61,254 nucleotides of DNA. Origin: Siphonobacter sp. BAB-5405 (GTDB lineage Bacteria > Bacteroidota > Bacteroidia > Cytophagales > Spirosomataceae). Under the pieces are notes generated by a model that saw nothing but the letters and a program-made list of their open reading frames with translations, was not told the DNA's origin and did no database searches. Shown in pieces: positions 1-9,754 of the stretch (positions are counted from its first letter, which is position 1; each line of letters begins with the position of its first letter). The position numbers and the translations under genes are program-made. The stretch covers positions 1 through 61,254 of the forward strand of contig NZ_NJAG01000027.1 in assembly GCF_002872335.1 (NCBI RefSeq), read 5' to 3'.

Positions 1-18
1 TTTTTTGTGGTTATGTAT

Positions 19-3000
19 TTAGTTTTTAATAAATCGCTTGCTGACGACTCGATTCCCATCCGAAAGCTGCACCAGATACAGGCCCGGAGCCCAGTGCGTT
101 ACCTCCACATCGGTCTGATAAAGATTTCCCTCAACGGTTATGCTTTGTGTAGAAAGCAGCTTTCCGTCACTGCTGTAAATTCGGGCTGTTGCCTGTTGAA
201 GACCAACGGCCTGATAGGTAATGCGAATGCGTTCCTGAGCGGGATTAGGTTGTAACGTAAAGAGGAACTGCGTTTGCTCAGCAAGGGCGGTAATGGTTAC
301 GGTAGTGGGTTCGGAGATGGCCGTACATCCTGCAGCATTTGTGGTTTGCACGGTGTACGACCCGGACTGCCCCACCAGATAATTCTGATTAGTGGCTCCC
401 GCAATCAAGGTTCCGTTGCGGTACCATTGATAACCCGTTGCCTGAGAGGAAGTAAGTTTGAGTTCTTCCCGGGCAATAGTTGGGACGGAAACGGCCTGTA
501 CCTGAACGCTGGTCGGCGAAGACGTAGTTTCACAACCCGAAGCTTCGGATACGCGAACGGTGTAGTTACCGGCCTGTGTGACCGTAACCGTAGCTCCGGT
601 AGCTCCCGAAATAGGCTGATTCTCGCGGTACCACTGGTAGACGAAACCCGTACCCGTGTTGGCTTGTAAGGTCAATGAACTGTTCTGACAAAGAATGGCA
701 TTCGCTCCGGCTGTAATTCGGGCGGGTGAAGTCACGGCACCCGAAGTAATGGGAACGGCCAGACGACTACTCGTACATCCGTTCGCCCGTACTTTCAACT
801 CATACAGGTAGTAGTAATAGGTGTTGGCAGCCGAACCGGCCGTATTTCCGGTAATTGAAAAGACGTTAGGCAGGGAGAAGGGATAAGGTTTTGTACTGCT
901 GCTCAGGTTCCGGTAAATTGTAGCCCCATTCGCATACGAAATCTGGATCTGGTAATTACCCGCTTCGGGCAGAGTCAGGTTCAAGGGGTAGACCGCTCCG
1001 GTATCGTTGGGATCGTCAGTACTGGCTCCGGCGGCGGCGGGGTTTCTAGTAGCGGTAACGTCCAGGGTTACGCTGGAGACATTCCTTCCGGCTGCATTCA
1101 CGGCCGTAAACGTAATTTTCCCGGAGTTGCCAATGTACAGCCGGGCACTTTCCAGTACAACCGGAACCTCCGCCCGTACCGTCAGGGCGGGTGAAAACTG
1201 GTTATATCCACCTCCCGCAAAAACCGATTTAGTCGCGGGTCCTACCGTGCTGCTGAATTCGTTCAGGCTTACGTACACGGTTCCGGACGCAGGTTTCTGT
1301 TCCAGTGAAGTAGCATTTCCAATAGCAATCAGATTACCACCGCTGGGAGCATCATACCAGAAGGCCGTACCCGTGGCCGTATTCCGAAGCGTCACTTTCC
1401 CATCGGTACCGCAGGTTTGAGCCGTCGCTTGTGGAGCAATGACGGCAGCGGTCGTACGGATTTGGGTAAGGGCATTGTTCGTACTCAGCTGATCCCCTTC
1501 CAATTCCGTACGTACCGTAATCGTATAGCTTTTATTGGCTGTAGCCGTGAAATCGCTGGTAAGCCAGACATTTTTCTGCTGAAAAGCATTGAGGCTCACC
1601 TGTCCCCGCAACGTAGCAACGACCGTAGTGCCATCACTGATCTGTGCCGTAACGGGTACGTTCACTTGAGCTTCGGTACCAAAGTTCTGCACCGCGACCT
1701 GAAGAGCGATACCGCCATTTGGACAAAAGTTATTTTCGGGGGAAAGCAATGCCGTTACGCCCGCGTCCCGGGCGGGTTTTACTACTTTGAGCTGGTATTC
1801 CTGCGTTTGCCCAGCCGTGTAGTTACCGCAGGCCGTAGGGGCGGTGGTGCCTTCCCGGCTAATGATGCGTAGTGGAATAAGTTGTCCTACACGAACCGTA
1901 GACGGAATGATGAGGGAACCGTTGAACACGCCTCCACTCGTCAGGGTACCGGACGTCGCCAGTGTTTCATTGCTATCGTCAAAATCGCCGTCGAGGTTCC
2001 AGTCTGCAAACATCCGAACCGTTTTCTGCGTGTTCTGGCCATTGCAGTTGGCTACTGAAATTTCATACGAAAGAGTTTGTCCCACTGAAATTTCAGCGAC
2101 CTGATCCGTATATACCTGATTACTACCGCAGCCATCGGGCAGGGTACGGCTGAAGTTTCCGAAAACGACCTTACTGATTTTACTAACGTTGGTAGTAGTT
2201 GCCAGAGCAGAACAATAGGCGGTACCACCCACGCCACTCATCAGGAGGCTATAGGCCTGAGTACCGCCCTGCAAATTGTTCTTATGCGTGACTGTTACGG
2301 TATAGGTCCGACCAGGAATGGGATTGGCGATGTAGATTTTCTCCACATTATCCAGAATGTTGTCGCCCGTAGTAGCCGCCTGCGTAGGGTTATTGGGATC
2401 GAGTATATAGGGCTGGTAAGTCGTCGTACCATCGGAAATCCGAATATCTAAATCATTGACCAGCCGGGGTGTACGGCTATTTAAAGCCGATGGACCGATG
2501 GCGACTGGCGTAGCTTCGGGGTCAATCCAGGTAATGGTAACGGTTAGTGGACCACGACCCGAGGCGATTACCTGCTGCGTATACGTTTGGCCGGAAGTGA
2601 GCTGACGTTCCGTCACCGAATGGCTTTTATCCGTGTTTAACAGCACCGTAGCGGCCTTTTCTGCATTGAGTAATCCCCAACCGAAACTATAATCCGGACC
2701 AGGATTTCCGGCGTCTTCAGCCGTATGAATAACCAGCCCTTTTAGCGTCGAGGAACGCATAAACTGGTTATCATTCAGTTGCCCGTATAATTCCTGTAAT
2801 AAAAACAAACTACCCGATACGTTGGGCGAAGCCATCGACGTACCGGATAAGGTTGTATACGCATCCGTTGCCGTGGAAGTAGACGAGAGCAGACCCACGC
2901 CATCGCCCATAATATCGGGTTTGATACGGCCATCATCGGTAGGACCGGAGCTACTAAACGAAGCCTGTTGAATATCAGAAGCCTGATTGATTCCATTGGG

Positions 3001-3969
3001 AAGGCCACCTACGGCTCCGACGGTGAGAATATTCTTAGCCGTACTATAGGTCGGGATATTATCAAAAGCTCCATTGCTTTTACGGACTTTCGTACTGGTG
3101 GTCGAACCCGAACCCAGGTTATACGAAGCTCCATCGGCGGGTTTGTTCGTGCCTGCGGCATCCCTTGAATTTCCGGCTGAAAAACAGATCAGGTAATTCG
3201 GCGTGTTAACGGCCAGCCTGTCGAGCGATTGAGCTTTCGAATCGTAGTAACCGAACTTATAATCTTCCGTTTCGCTGACGGCATCGCTGCCGTACCAACG
3301 CCAGGTCGTACCATCTTCATCCAGATCCCAGCCGGCCAGTTGTCCGTAGGAGTGGTTGGAGATAAGTAGACCCGAGGCGGCCCCCGTAATTTCTGAAAGA
3401 TCATTGGTAAAGTCCCAGGCTCGTAGCGAAGCCCCCGTCGCCATTCCCTTCGCCGCCGGATTCACACCCGTGGCGATCATCGTACCCGATACGTGAGTAG
3501 CGTGAGCATTGGCCGTCGTTGCGTTATCTACCTGGGTTACTCTCCCGGTCAGTTCTACGTGATCCAGACGCACGGCACCACCATCCCAGATACCCAGACG
3601 TCCACTCATCCGACTACTACCCCCGGTCAGGTTGAGGCCCAGACTTCCGCCCGTTTGCAGGGTATTGGTACGCGTAGTGGCGGCGGCTACCACGTTTGAA
3701 AAGGTACTGAGGTAGATGGGTTCTCCCAGAGCATCCAGTCCCTGCAATTTCACGCGGCGACCGTTGGCGTACATCTTTTCAATGAACCAGCCTCGTTTCT
3801 GAGCTAAGCTTAAGGCTCTGGTGTACGACTGTTGTTCCGCATCCGCTACCTGACGAGCGGATTTTTCGAGTTGTTTGGTGGTAGTATTCGTATATAAAGA
3901 AATCGGTTTCTGAGCCCATACCCAGGGTAAGGCAAAGAAGCTTAAGCCAAGTAATACAAGTTTTTTCAT
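19..3969 (-). CDS. Secreted subtilisin-like serine protease (S8) with T9SS sorting domain
   Basis: Exported protease of 1316 residues. A signal peptide (MKKLVLLGLSFFALPWVWA) is followed by a peptidase S8 domain with a recognisable triad: Asp129 in LGIWDGG, His156 in HATHVSGT and Ser378 in SGTSMASPNVSG, with the oxyanion-hole Asn in FSAGNS. After about residue 600 comes a GEVED-like domain (FADWNLDGDFDDSNE), then CARDB/Ig-like repeats. The last 75 residues (from QPNPAQERIRI, ending RFIKN) are a type A T9SS C-terminal sorting domain, so the protein is expected to cross the outer membrane by the type IX system and be surface-anchored or released. The usual DTG around the catalytic Asp is DGG here. 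The gene stands alone. Substrate unknown. Confidence 0.9.
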   Translation of the reverse strand: MKKLVLLGLSFFALPWVWAQKPISLYTNTTTKQLEKSARQVADAEQQSYTRALSLAQKRGWFIEKMYANGRRVKLQGLDALGEPIYLSTFSNVVAAATTRTNTLQTGGSLGLNLTGGSSRMSGRLGIWDGGAVRLDHVELTGRVTQVDNATTANAHATHVSGTMIATGVNPAAKGMATGASLRAWDFTNDLSEITGAASGLLISNHSYGQLAGWDLDEDGTTWRWYGSDAVSETEDYKFGYYDSKAQSLDRLAVNTPNYLICFSAGNSRDAAGTNKPADGASYNLGSGSTTSTKVRKSNGAFDNIPTYSTAKNILTVGAVGGLPNGINQASDIQQASFSSSGPTDDGRIKPDIMGDGVGLLSSTSTATDAYTTLSGTSMASPNVSGSLFLLQELYGQLNDNQFMRSSTLKGLVIHTAEDAGNPGPDYSFGWGLLNAEKAATVLLNTDKSHSVTERQLTSGQTYTQQVIASGRGPLTVTITWIDPEATPVAIGPSALNSRTPRLVNDLDIRISDGTTTYQPYILDPNNPTQAATTGDNILDNVEKIYIANPIPGRTYTVTVTHKNNLQGGTQAYSLLMSGVGGTAYCSALATTTNVSKISKVVFGNFSRTLPDGCGSNQVYTDQVAEISVGQTLSYEISVANCNGQNTQKTVRMFADWNLDGDFDDSNETLATSGTLTSGGVFNGSLIIPSTVRVGQLIPLRIISREGTTAPTACGNYTAGQTQEYQLKVVKPARDAGVTALLSPENNFCPNGGIALQVAVQNFGTEAQVNVPVTAQISDGTTVVATLRGQVSLNAFQQKNVWLTSDFTATANKSYTITVRTELEGDQLSTNNALTQIRTTAAVIAPQATAQTCGTDGKVTLRNTATGTAFWYDAPSGGNLIAIGNATSLEQKPASGTVYVSLNEFSSTVGPATKSVFAGGGYNQFSPALTVRAEVPVVLESARLYIGNSGKITFTAVNAAGRNVSSVTLDVTATRNPAAAGASTDDPNDTGAVYPLNLTLPEAGNYQIQISYANGATIYRNLSSSTKPYPFSLPNVFSITGNTAGSAANTYYYYLYELKVRANGCTSSRLAVPITSGAVTSPARITAGANAILCQNSSLTLQANTGTGFVYQWYRENQPISGATGATVTVTQAGNYTVRVSEASGCETTSSPTSVQVQAVSVPTIAREELKLTSSQATGYQWYRNGTLIAGATNQNYLVGQSGSYTVQTTNAAGCTAISEPTTVTITALAEQTQFLFTLQPNPAQERIRITYQAVGLQQATARIYSSDGKLLSTQSITVEGNLYQTDVEVTHWAPGLYLVQLSDGNRVVSKRFIKN

Positions 3970-4715
3970 GTCCGGGCAGGAAGCGGTTCTATTAGGAATA
4001 CGCCGTTCAATCAGCGGGCGTTGCGTAAGGTGATGAGTAAGCGAATGTGGATAAGACTCGTGGGTGGAAAAAGGTAAAGTGGGGTAAAGGGTTATCGTTT
4101 AGAGGTGGTTTATTTGTGGCAACTTGAACAAATTAAGTTTGGTCCGGCAAGCATGGTTGGCTAGTAGCCTCTTTCCATTCCACAGCGTTTTACTCTTTTG
4201 GAACTTTGTTATTCACTTAGACGGAGTTTGGATACTTCTTACTGTCTGTTCGGTAGCCCCTGAGCCTTCCAGGCTGGACCTCTCCGTAACTGTCTAGCTT
4301 AGCTCAGGGCCAACGCATTGTTTCCCCCATAGGATGGCCCCCATGGAATGGGCAAGACAGGTTACTCCGTTGCTCAGGGGCAGGAGAGGTTTTCATCTTC
4401 TGACAATAGTTATTGGTTGATGATTTTCAGTTGTTTAACTATAGTCGAACACCTTGATGGACGACATAAACCCGATCCCCGTTCTATCGCGAAAAGCCGC
4501 CTACTTCCTCGGCAATGCGGTGGCCTAGAGCAAGAGGAAGTCAGGGGCGTTCGCGATAGAACTAAAAAACCAGCCGTCTCCGCGGCACGAAAAACAGTCT
4601 ATTAAAATCGGACTTCTTATTCTATAAATTAAACCATCATAAAAAACACATCCAATAAAAGACATAAAAAAAGCCTTCGACCTACATCGAAGGCTTTTTA
4701 GCATATAAAAATACC
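3970..4715. other. Intergenic region with nested inverted repeats
   Basis: No credible gene lies between the protease and tatC. The stretch is rich in secondary structure. A 13-bp perfect inverted repeat (GTTCTATCGCGAA at 4481-4493, its complement at 4550-4562) encloses a second one (ACTTCCTC 4503-4510, GAGGAAGT 4534-4541), giving an 82-nt hairpin. Two related blocks in opposite orientation lie further left: GCCCCTGAGC near 4255 and GCTCAGGGGC near 4372, each near a TAAC(C)TGTC-like segment. The tatC terminator occupies the right end. The hairpins could be a degraded insertion element, a REP-like palindrome or an untranslated RNA; the sequence does not decide. Confidence 0.5.
4671..4696 (-). 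terminator. Terminator of tatC
   Basis: Ten-base arms AAGCCTTCGA and TCGAAGGCTT with a 6-nt loop. On the minus strand the stem is followed by a run of T, as expected for a rho-independent terminator of tatC. Confidence 0.8.
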
Positions 4716-5606
4716 TTATTGATTATTACGGAAACGCATCTCGTTTTCTTCGGCAATTTCGCTGGCTAACCGAGCTTTTTCCCGCTTGTTATTGACCCGA
4801 GCCGAAACGAAAATACTGATTTCGTAGAGCAGGAGCAGCGGAGCCGTTACCAGCAACTGGCTAAAGATATCCGGCGAAGGCGTAATGATTGCCGCAATAA
4901 TCAGAATCACGATGAACGCGTGCTTCCGGTATTCCCGCATGAATTTGGGCGTCATTACGCCTACTTGCGAGAGTACGAAGATGATCATGGGTAACTGGAA
5001 CGTGAGTCCGCAGGCCAGTACCATCATCACCAGCAAACTTACGTACGAGGAAATATCCACTTGGTTTTCAATGGATTCATCGATTTTAAAGTCAGCCAGG
5101 AAGTTGATCGCCAGCGGACTTACCACGTAATAGCCGAAAAGTACACCGCAGAAAAACAGGAAGGTTACCCAGAATACCGCTCCACGGGAGGCACTGACTT
5201 CGACGTCGCGTAAGCCGGGCCTGATGAATCGCCAGAGTTCCCAAAAAGCGTACGGAAAAGCCAGCGATAGACCAATGAAAAAGGAATACGTAATGGCCAT
5301 CATAAACTGACCTGTCATCTCCCGGTTAATCAGGATGAAGTCAATTTTTTTAACGCACAAATCGGGAGCACTTACCACTTCGGCGAATTCACAAAGTTTA
5401 CGGTAAGTCCAGAAATCGGGGCGACTGGGAGCTAGAATAACGCCATTCCACAGTTCGGTTTTAAAAACGAAAGCTAAAACGGTAAAAATGATAATTGCTG
5501 CGAGTGCCCGGATGATGTGCCAGCGAAGTTCCTCCAAATGTTCAATGAAGGTCATTTCGCCGCCGCCTTCTTCCTCTTGTTCGTCCCAGTGTTGATCCAG
5601 AGGCAT
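4716..5606 (-). CDS. tatC: Sec-independent (Tat) protein translocase subunit TatC
   Basis: Integral inner-membrane receptor of the twin-arginine pathway, which exports folded proteins. It has 296 residues, slightly longer than the usual 250 because of an acidic N-terminal extension and a charged C-terminal tail. The family start motif is visible as MTFIEHLEELRWHIIRAL (about residues 18-35), followed by six hydrophobic helices and the conserved segment FQLPMIIFVLSQVGVMTP. At least two Tat substrates are encoded in this window (53491 and 54478). tatA/B are not adjacent. Confidence 0.95.
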   Translation of the reverse strand: MPLDQHWDEQEEEGGGEMTFIEHLEELRWHIIRALAAIIIFTVLAFVFKTELWNGVILAPSRPDFWTYRKLCEFAEVVSAPDLCVKKIDFILINREMTGQFMMAITYSFFIGLSLAFPYAFWELWRFIRPGLRDVEVSASRGAVFWVTFLFFCGVLFGYYVVSPLAINFLADFKIDESIENQVDISSYVSLLVMMVLACGLTFQLPMIIFVLSQVGVMTPKFMREYRKHAFIVILIIAAIITPSPDIFSQLLVTAPLLLLYEISIFVSARVNNKREKARLASEIAEENEMRFRNNQ

Positions 5607-5767
5607 TGTATCTCAGTTAGTAGGTGTAATGATCAAATGTAAACAGGTTCGTATGTTACGCAAAACGAACCACCTCTATAAACGTAAAGATCGTTTGAAG
5701 CAGTTTGTTTGAAGAAACTTCAAAGCCTTCTCAACTGTTTCAAACGATCTTCACACGTAAGCTTATT

Positions 5768-7063
5768 TTAACGGTATAGCGGGAAGTTTTCCGTCCAAGC
5801 GTTTACCTTTTTCTTCACTTCAGCCAGGTAGCTGTCGTTATCGTTGTGGGTGAGTACGTCGTCGATCCACTCCACAATTTGCAGCATATCATTTTCTTTC
5901 AATCCACGCGTCGTCATAGCCGCCGTACCTACCCGCATACCGGAAGTTACGAAGGGTGACTTGTCGTCGAAGGGTACCATGTTTTTGTTAACCGTAATGT
6001 CAGCTTTAATCAGCGTATTTTCGGCCAGTTTACCCGTCCAGCCTTTCGGACGCAGGTCAATCAGCATGAGGTGATTGTCTGTACCGCCGGAGCTGATCTG
6101 GTATCCTTTATCGATGAAAGCCTGAGCCATCACCTGAGCGTTTTTCTTTACTTGGAGAGCGTATTCGCCGAATTCTTCCGTCAAAGCTTCACCAAAGGCT
6201 ACGGCTTTTGCTGCGATTACGTGTTCCAGCGGACCACCCTGCGTACCGGGGAATACGGCTGAATCCAGCAGACTCGTCATCGTACGGAGTTCACCTTTGG
6301 GCGACTTAATACCGAAGGGATTTTCGAAGTCTTTTCCAACCAGAATCAGACCACCGCGAGGACCACGCAGCGTTTTGTGCGTCGTCGTGGTTACAATGTG
6401 GCAATGTTCCATTGGATTGTTCAGCAAGCCTTTGGCAATCAGGGCTGAAGGGTGCGAAATATCAGCCAGCAATAAAGCACCAATCTGATCGGCAATGGCC
6501 CGCAGACGAACGTAATCCCAATCACGTGAGTACGCCGAAGCTCCGCAAATCAACAGACGGGGACGTTCCCGCAATGCAATTTCTTCTACTTTATCCCAGT
6601 CAATCAAACCCGTCTCCTGTTCTACACCGTAGAAGAAGGGCTGGAAATATTTTCCGGAAAAGTTGACCGGCGAACCGTGCGAAAGGTGACCACCGTGGGC
6701 TAGGCTAAAGCCTAAAATTTTATCACCGGGATTCAGGAACGAAAGGAAAACGGCAGCGTTCGCCTGTGCTCCGGAGTGCGGTTGTACGTTCGCCCAGCTA
6801 GCTCCGAACAATTCTTTCGCCCGATCAATAGCGAGTTGTTCAACCTGATCAACGACTTCGCATCCGCCGTAGTAACGTTTACCAGGCAAACCTTCAGCGT
6901 ATTTATTCGTCAGAACACTTCCCTGAGCTTCCATCACCTGCTTAGAGGTAAAGTTTTCGGAAGCAATCAGTTCGATGCCGTATTCCTGGCGATGAGCTTC
7001 TTTCTCAATGAGATCGAAAAGTTGGGTGTCGCGTTCAATGCGGGAAGCGGTGACCGTTGACAT
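5768..7063 (-). CDS. glyA: Serine hydroxymethyltransferase
   Basis: PLP enzyme that converts serine and tetrahydrofolate to glycine and 5,10-methylene-THF, the main one-carbon source of the cell. It has 431 residues, normal for the family. The PLP-lysine motif is [14 protein letters not shown]; other signatures are [11 protein letters not shown] and [13 protein letters not shown]. An in-frame TTG lies two codons upstream, but the ATG at 7063 ([12 protein letters not shown]) gives the usual N-terminus. A good Bacteroidota promoter lies about 100 bp upstream. gcvT, in the same glycine/THF metabolism, is elsewhere in the window. Confidence 0.96.
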   Translation of the reverse strand: MSTVTASRIERDTQLFDLIEKEAHRQEYGIELIASENFTSKQVMEAQGSVLTNKYAEGLPGKRYYGGCEVVDQVEQLAIDRAKELFGASWANVQPHSGAQANAAVFLSFLNPGDKILGFSLAHGGHLSHGSPVNFSGKYFQPFFYGVEQETGLIDWDKVEEIALRERPRLLICGASAYSRDWDYVRLRAIADQIGALLLADISHPSALIAKGLLNNPMEHCHIVTTTTHKTLRGPRGGLILVGKDFENPFGIKSPKGELRTMTSLLDSAVFPGTQGGPLEHVIAAKAVAFGEALTEEFGEYALQVKKNAQVMAQAFIDKGYQISSGGTDNHLMLIDLRPKGWTGKLAENTLIKADITVNKNMVPFDDKSPFVTSGMRVGTAAMTTRGLKENDMLQIVEWIDDVLTHNDNDSYLAEVKKKVNAWTENFPLYR

Positions 7064-7164
7064 GGGCAAAAAAGCTGGTTGTAAAAAGATGAGTCGATTA
7101 GCTAAAAAATTAGCTGAAAGTCAGCTAATTGTCCTTCCCAAGGACCAAGAAGGATAGCGAAACA

Positions 7165-7196
7165 CAAAGGTACACCGGAAAGCTAAGCTTGCCAAA
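7165..7196 (-). promoter_or_regulatory. Predicted glyA promoter
   Basis: On the minus strand TTTGGC (7196-7191) is followed after 18 nt by TACCTTTG (7172-7165), matching the Bacteroidota -33 TTG and -7 TAnnTTTG consensus. It lies about 100 bp upstream of the glyA ATG. A small dyad, TTAGCTGA/TCAGCTAA (7110-7128), lies in the leader between the promoter and the gene. Confidence 0.6.
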
Positions 7197-7359
7197 TACG
7201 CGTGGGTTTCTTGCGGCTGGCTCAGTGTTTTTATAAACACGTTCTGCAATTTCCCGCTTATCGGCTACTTTTGGGAGTTTTCTGTCGGAATAGTCAGCCC
7301 TATAGCGTTCGAACCTTCAACAACGCCTGACTATTGTTTACTGAACATTGAAAAAAGCC

Positions 7360-8319
7360 ATGTCTAAAGAAATTAAGGTTGGATTGATGACCCTCGTCTC
7401 GGGCGTCATTTTATATTTCGGATTTAACTTTCTAAAGGGTTCCGATTTGTTTTCTTCTTCCCGCGATTTTTACGCTCTCTATGATAGTGTAGACGGTCTG
7501 ACGGCCTCTAATCAGGTGATGCTGAATGGGGTAGCCGTAGGGCGAGTAAAGGAAACCCGCATTCTTACCGATCGCAATAATAAGATTCTGGTGGTACTGA
7601 CCCTGGATCAGGAAATTCCGCTGACGAACAATACCGTAGCCGCGTTGGGGGATAATGGATTGATCGGTGGAAAAGTCATTCAGCTCCAAATCGGCAAGGG
7701 TACGGCGATTGTGCCCGGCGATACCCTGAAGTCATCCAAACAGGCAGGTCTGACGGCGGCTTTACAGGATAAAGCCTTGCCCATCATGACGGATGCGGAT
7801 TCGCTGATTCGTAACCTGAACGTAGTCGTTTCCCGCTTTAAACAAACGGGCGATGTACTGAATCAACTGCTTTCCAATGTGGATCAGACGGGTTTAGCAT
7901 TACGGGCGACACTCAACGAGAACCGGAAAAATCTTTCTTCCATTACCGGAAATTTGAATCGCCTTTCGGCTCAGCTGGTTGAAACGGAGAAAAGTATTCA
8001 GCCCATTATGGCTAAAGCCAATACGTTTGCCGATTCACTCAATGCGTTACGCTTGGGTCAGACGGTAGCCAAGGCCAACCAGACCGTAGCCGAATTGCAG
8101 GCCATGTTACAGAGTTTGCAAAATGGTCAGGGTACGGCAGGAAAACTGTTGAAAGACGATCAGTTGTATACCAACATGAACCAGTCTATCAAAGATCTGG
8201 ATAAACTGCTGGTAGACTTACGCCAACAACCCAAACGGTACGTACACTTCTCGGTATTTGGAGGGGGTAAAAAGAAGAATAAAGCCGCAGGTGATACGCT
8301 GGGCAATGGAGAGAAGTAA
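7360..8319 (+). CDS. MlaD/MCE-domain lipid-transport protein
   Basis: Periplasmic substrate-binding component of an Mla-type phospholipid transporter. It starts MSKEIKVGLMTL and has one N-terminal transmembrane helix (VSGVILYFGFNFLKG), an MCE domain (about residues 35-115, with FYALYDSVDGLTASNQVMLNGVAVGRV-type core) and then a long helical region with a repeated pattern, typical of MCE proteins that form hexameric tubes. An in-frame TTG at 7348 exists, but ATG 7360 is preferred. The ATPase and permease partners (MlaF/MlaE) are not next to it in this window. Which lipid it carries cannot be told from sequence. Confidence 0.88.
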   Translation: MSKEIKVGLMTLVSGVILYFGFNFLKGSDLFSSSRDFYALYDSVDGLTASNQVMLNGVAVGRVKETRILTDRNNKILVVLTLDQEIPLTNNTVAALGDNGLIGGKVIQLQIGKGTAIVPGDTLKSSKQAGLTAALQDKALPIMTDADSLIRNLNVVVSRFKQTGDVLNQLLSNVDQTGLALRATLNENRKNLSSITGNLNRLSAQLVETEKSIQPIMAKANTFADSLNALRLGQTVAKANQTVAELQAMLQSLQNGQGTAGKLLKDDQLYTNMNQSIKDLDKLLVDLRQQPKRYVHFSVFGGGKKKNKAAGDTLGNGEK

Positions 8320-8354
8320 GCAGAGCAATAGGGCTTATCCCTTTCATCCGTATT

Positions 8355-8392
8355 AAAAAAGGCGGCAAGAATCTATTCTTGCCGCCTTTTTT
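8355..8392. terminator. Bidirectional terminator between the MCE gene and rdgB
   Basis: Arms GGCGGCAAGAAT and ATTCTTGCCGCC (8361-8386) flanked by A6 on the left and T6 on the right, so the hairpin can stop transcription arriving from both convergent genes. Confidence 0.9.
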
Positions 8393-8429
8393 ATGAGTTA
8401 ACCTAAGGATGATCGACTACTGGAAATCG

Positions 8430-9008
8430 CTACTGATTCAAAAACTCCACCATCTTCGCAACCGCCCGGGTCCGGTGATTGATGGCATTTTTCTCGGCAA
8501 CACTCATTTGGGCGAAACTGCGATCGTAGCCTTCGGGTACGAAAATAGGATCGTAGCCAAATCCCTGTTCCCCCTGCGGAGCTTCCAGAATGGTTCCTTC
8601 CACAATTCCTTCAAACTGATAGATTTCTTCCTGAATGATGAGTGTAATCACCGTACGGAAACGAGCCGAGCGATCAGTAATGCCCTGTAGTTGGGTCAAC
8701 ACTTTCTGCATATTGGCTTGGGCATCCCGCGAACCGGAGTAAAAAGCCGAGTCAACGCCGGGTTCGCCTTGAAGGGCTGTGATCTCCAGTCCGGTATCAT
8801 CGCCGAAGCAATCGACCTGGTAATAATCGGCCAGATACTTGGTTTTTTGCAGCGAATTAGCCTCCAGCGTACGACCGGTTTCGGGTAATTCCTCGGTACA
8901 GCCAATGTCAGCCAGGGTTAAGAGCTGAATGGAGGGAGAGAGAAAAGCCTGTATTTCTTCGAGCTTATGACGGTTGTTGGTAGCAACTACTAATTTCATT
9001 TCAGTCAT
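8430..9008 (-). CDS. rdgB: Non-canonical purine NTP pyrophosphatase (RdgB/HAM1)
   Basis: House-cleaning enzyme that hydrolyses ITP, dITP and XTP to monophosphates, keeping deaminated purines out of DNA and RNA. It has 192 residues, the normal length. Family motifs: VVATNNRHKLEEI at the N-terminus, FGDDTGLEI with the catalytic acidic residues, and the C-terminal SFAQMSVAEKNAINHRTRA. The ATG at 9008 overlaps the stop of the upstream L,D-transpeptidase gene as ATGA, implying translational coupling and favouring this start over the inner Met (MKLVVATN). Confidence 0.95.
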   Translation of the reverse strand: MTEMKLVVATNNRHKLEEIQAFLSPSIQLLTLADIGCTEELPETGRTLEANSLQKTKYLADYYQVDCFGDDTGLEITALQGEPGVDSAFYSGSRDAQANMQKVLTQLQGITDRSARFRTVITLIIQEEIYQFEGIVEGTILEAPQGEQGFGYDPIFVPEGYDRSFAQMSVAEKNAINHRTRAVAKMVEFLNQ

Positions 9009-9706
9009 TCGGGTAAAGCGTATAAACGTTTTAAGCGGTCGTAATCCGGCTCCGGCATCTGAATCAATAACGGTTTTTTTACCGGGTCAAGCCAGCGTAA
9101 AAGGGATAGCATATCCGTCTCGGTCATGGCTGTACAGCCCGCCGTACCGTGCGTAGGGTTTTCCCAAAGGTGCATAAAAATACAGGAACCTGCACCCACT
9201 TGCGGTGAATCGGTATTATAAGCAAGTACCAGGCCGTACTTGTAATCAGGGATAAACATGCGTTCCGCCGATGTCCAGTCTTTACGTACGGAATCGGTAT
9301 GGACAAGTTGATTGTAATGCCGGGAACGGGCATCGTCCACGCAGAAACAGGAACGATTGGTTTGCACATACGGCCAGTGGAGAGAAGCGGGTTTGGGTTC
9401 TGTACCAAAAGCTGTACCCAGTCGGAAGACACCGGCGGGGGCTTTTCCATCGCCTTCCTGTTTATACGGGGGCGAAGCCAGCGGGTGTTTACGATCCCAG
9501 GCTAGTCCATTTTTTCCTACGACGACAGTCTGAGGTGGTCGTGCTTGCTTCCATTGCTGCTGAATCTGATTCCATTCGTAAGTACGCAATGTTCCGGTTA
9601 CGCTGGTCAACGTAGGCGTCGTCACAACGAGCAATTGCTGCGTATCTAGCGTTTGGGCCTGTCCGGTGATGCTCCAGATCAGTAGGAGAAAGACGAGTCT
9701 TTGCAT
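9005..9706 (-). CDS. Exported L,D-transpeptidase-like (YkuD-fold) protein
   Basis: Exported protein of about 233 residues with a signal peptide (MQRLVFLLLIWSITGQAQ). The C-terminal half has the YkuD-like catalytic pattern: a His in FMHLW followed by the active-site Cys in HGTAGCTAM. Such enzymes cross-link or trim peptidoglycan peptides, or attach proteins to it. This one belongs to the short stand-alone 'YkuD-like' group and its exact reaction is not known. The ATG at 9706 is chosen over an in-frame GTG three codons upstream because it gives a clean signal peptide. It is the first gene of a two-gene operon with rdgB; there is no obvious functional link. Confidence 0.82.
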   Translation of the reverse strand: MQRLVFLLLIWSITGQAQTLDTQQLLVVTTPTLTSVTGTLRTYEWNQIQQQWKQARPPQTVVVGKNGLAWDRKHPLASPPYKQEGDGKAPAGVFRLGTAFGTEPKPASLHWPYVQTNRSCFCVDDARSRHYNQLVHTDSVRKDWTSAERMFIPDYKYGLVLAYNTDSPQVGAGSCIFMHLWENPTHGTAGCTAMTETDMLSLLRWLDPVKKPLLIQMPEPDYDRLKRLYALPE

Positions 9707-9723
9707 GCAATACACAAGAAAAA

Positions 9724-9748
9724 GGCCATTCGCTAGTGACGAATGGCC
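9724..9748 (-). terminator. Terminator of dsbD
   Basis: Arms GGCCATTCG and CGAATGGCC with a 7-nt loop. On the minus strand the stem is followed by TTTTTC. It separates dsbD from the downstream L,D-transpeptidase gene. Confidence 0.8.
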
Positions 9749-9754
9749 CGTATA

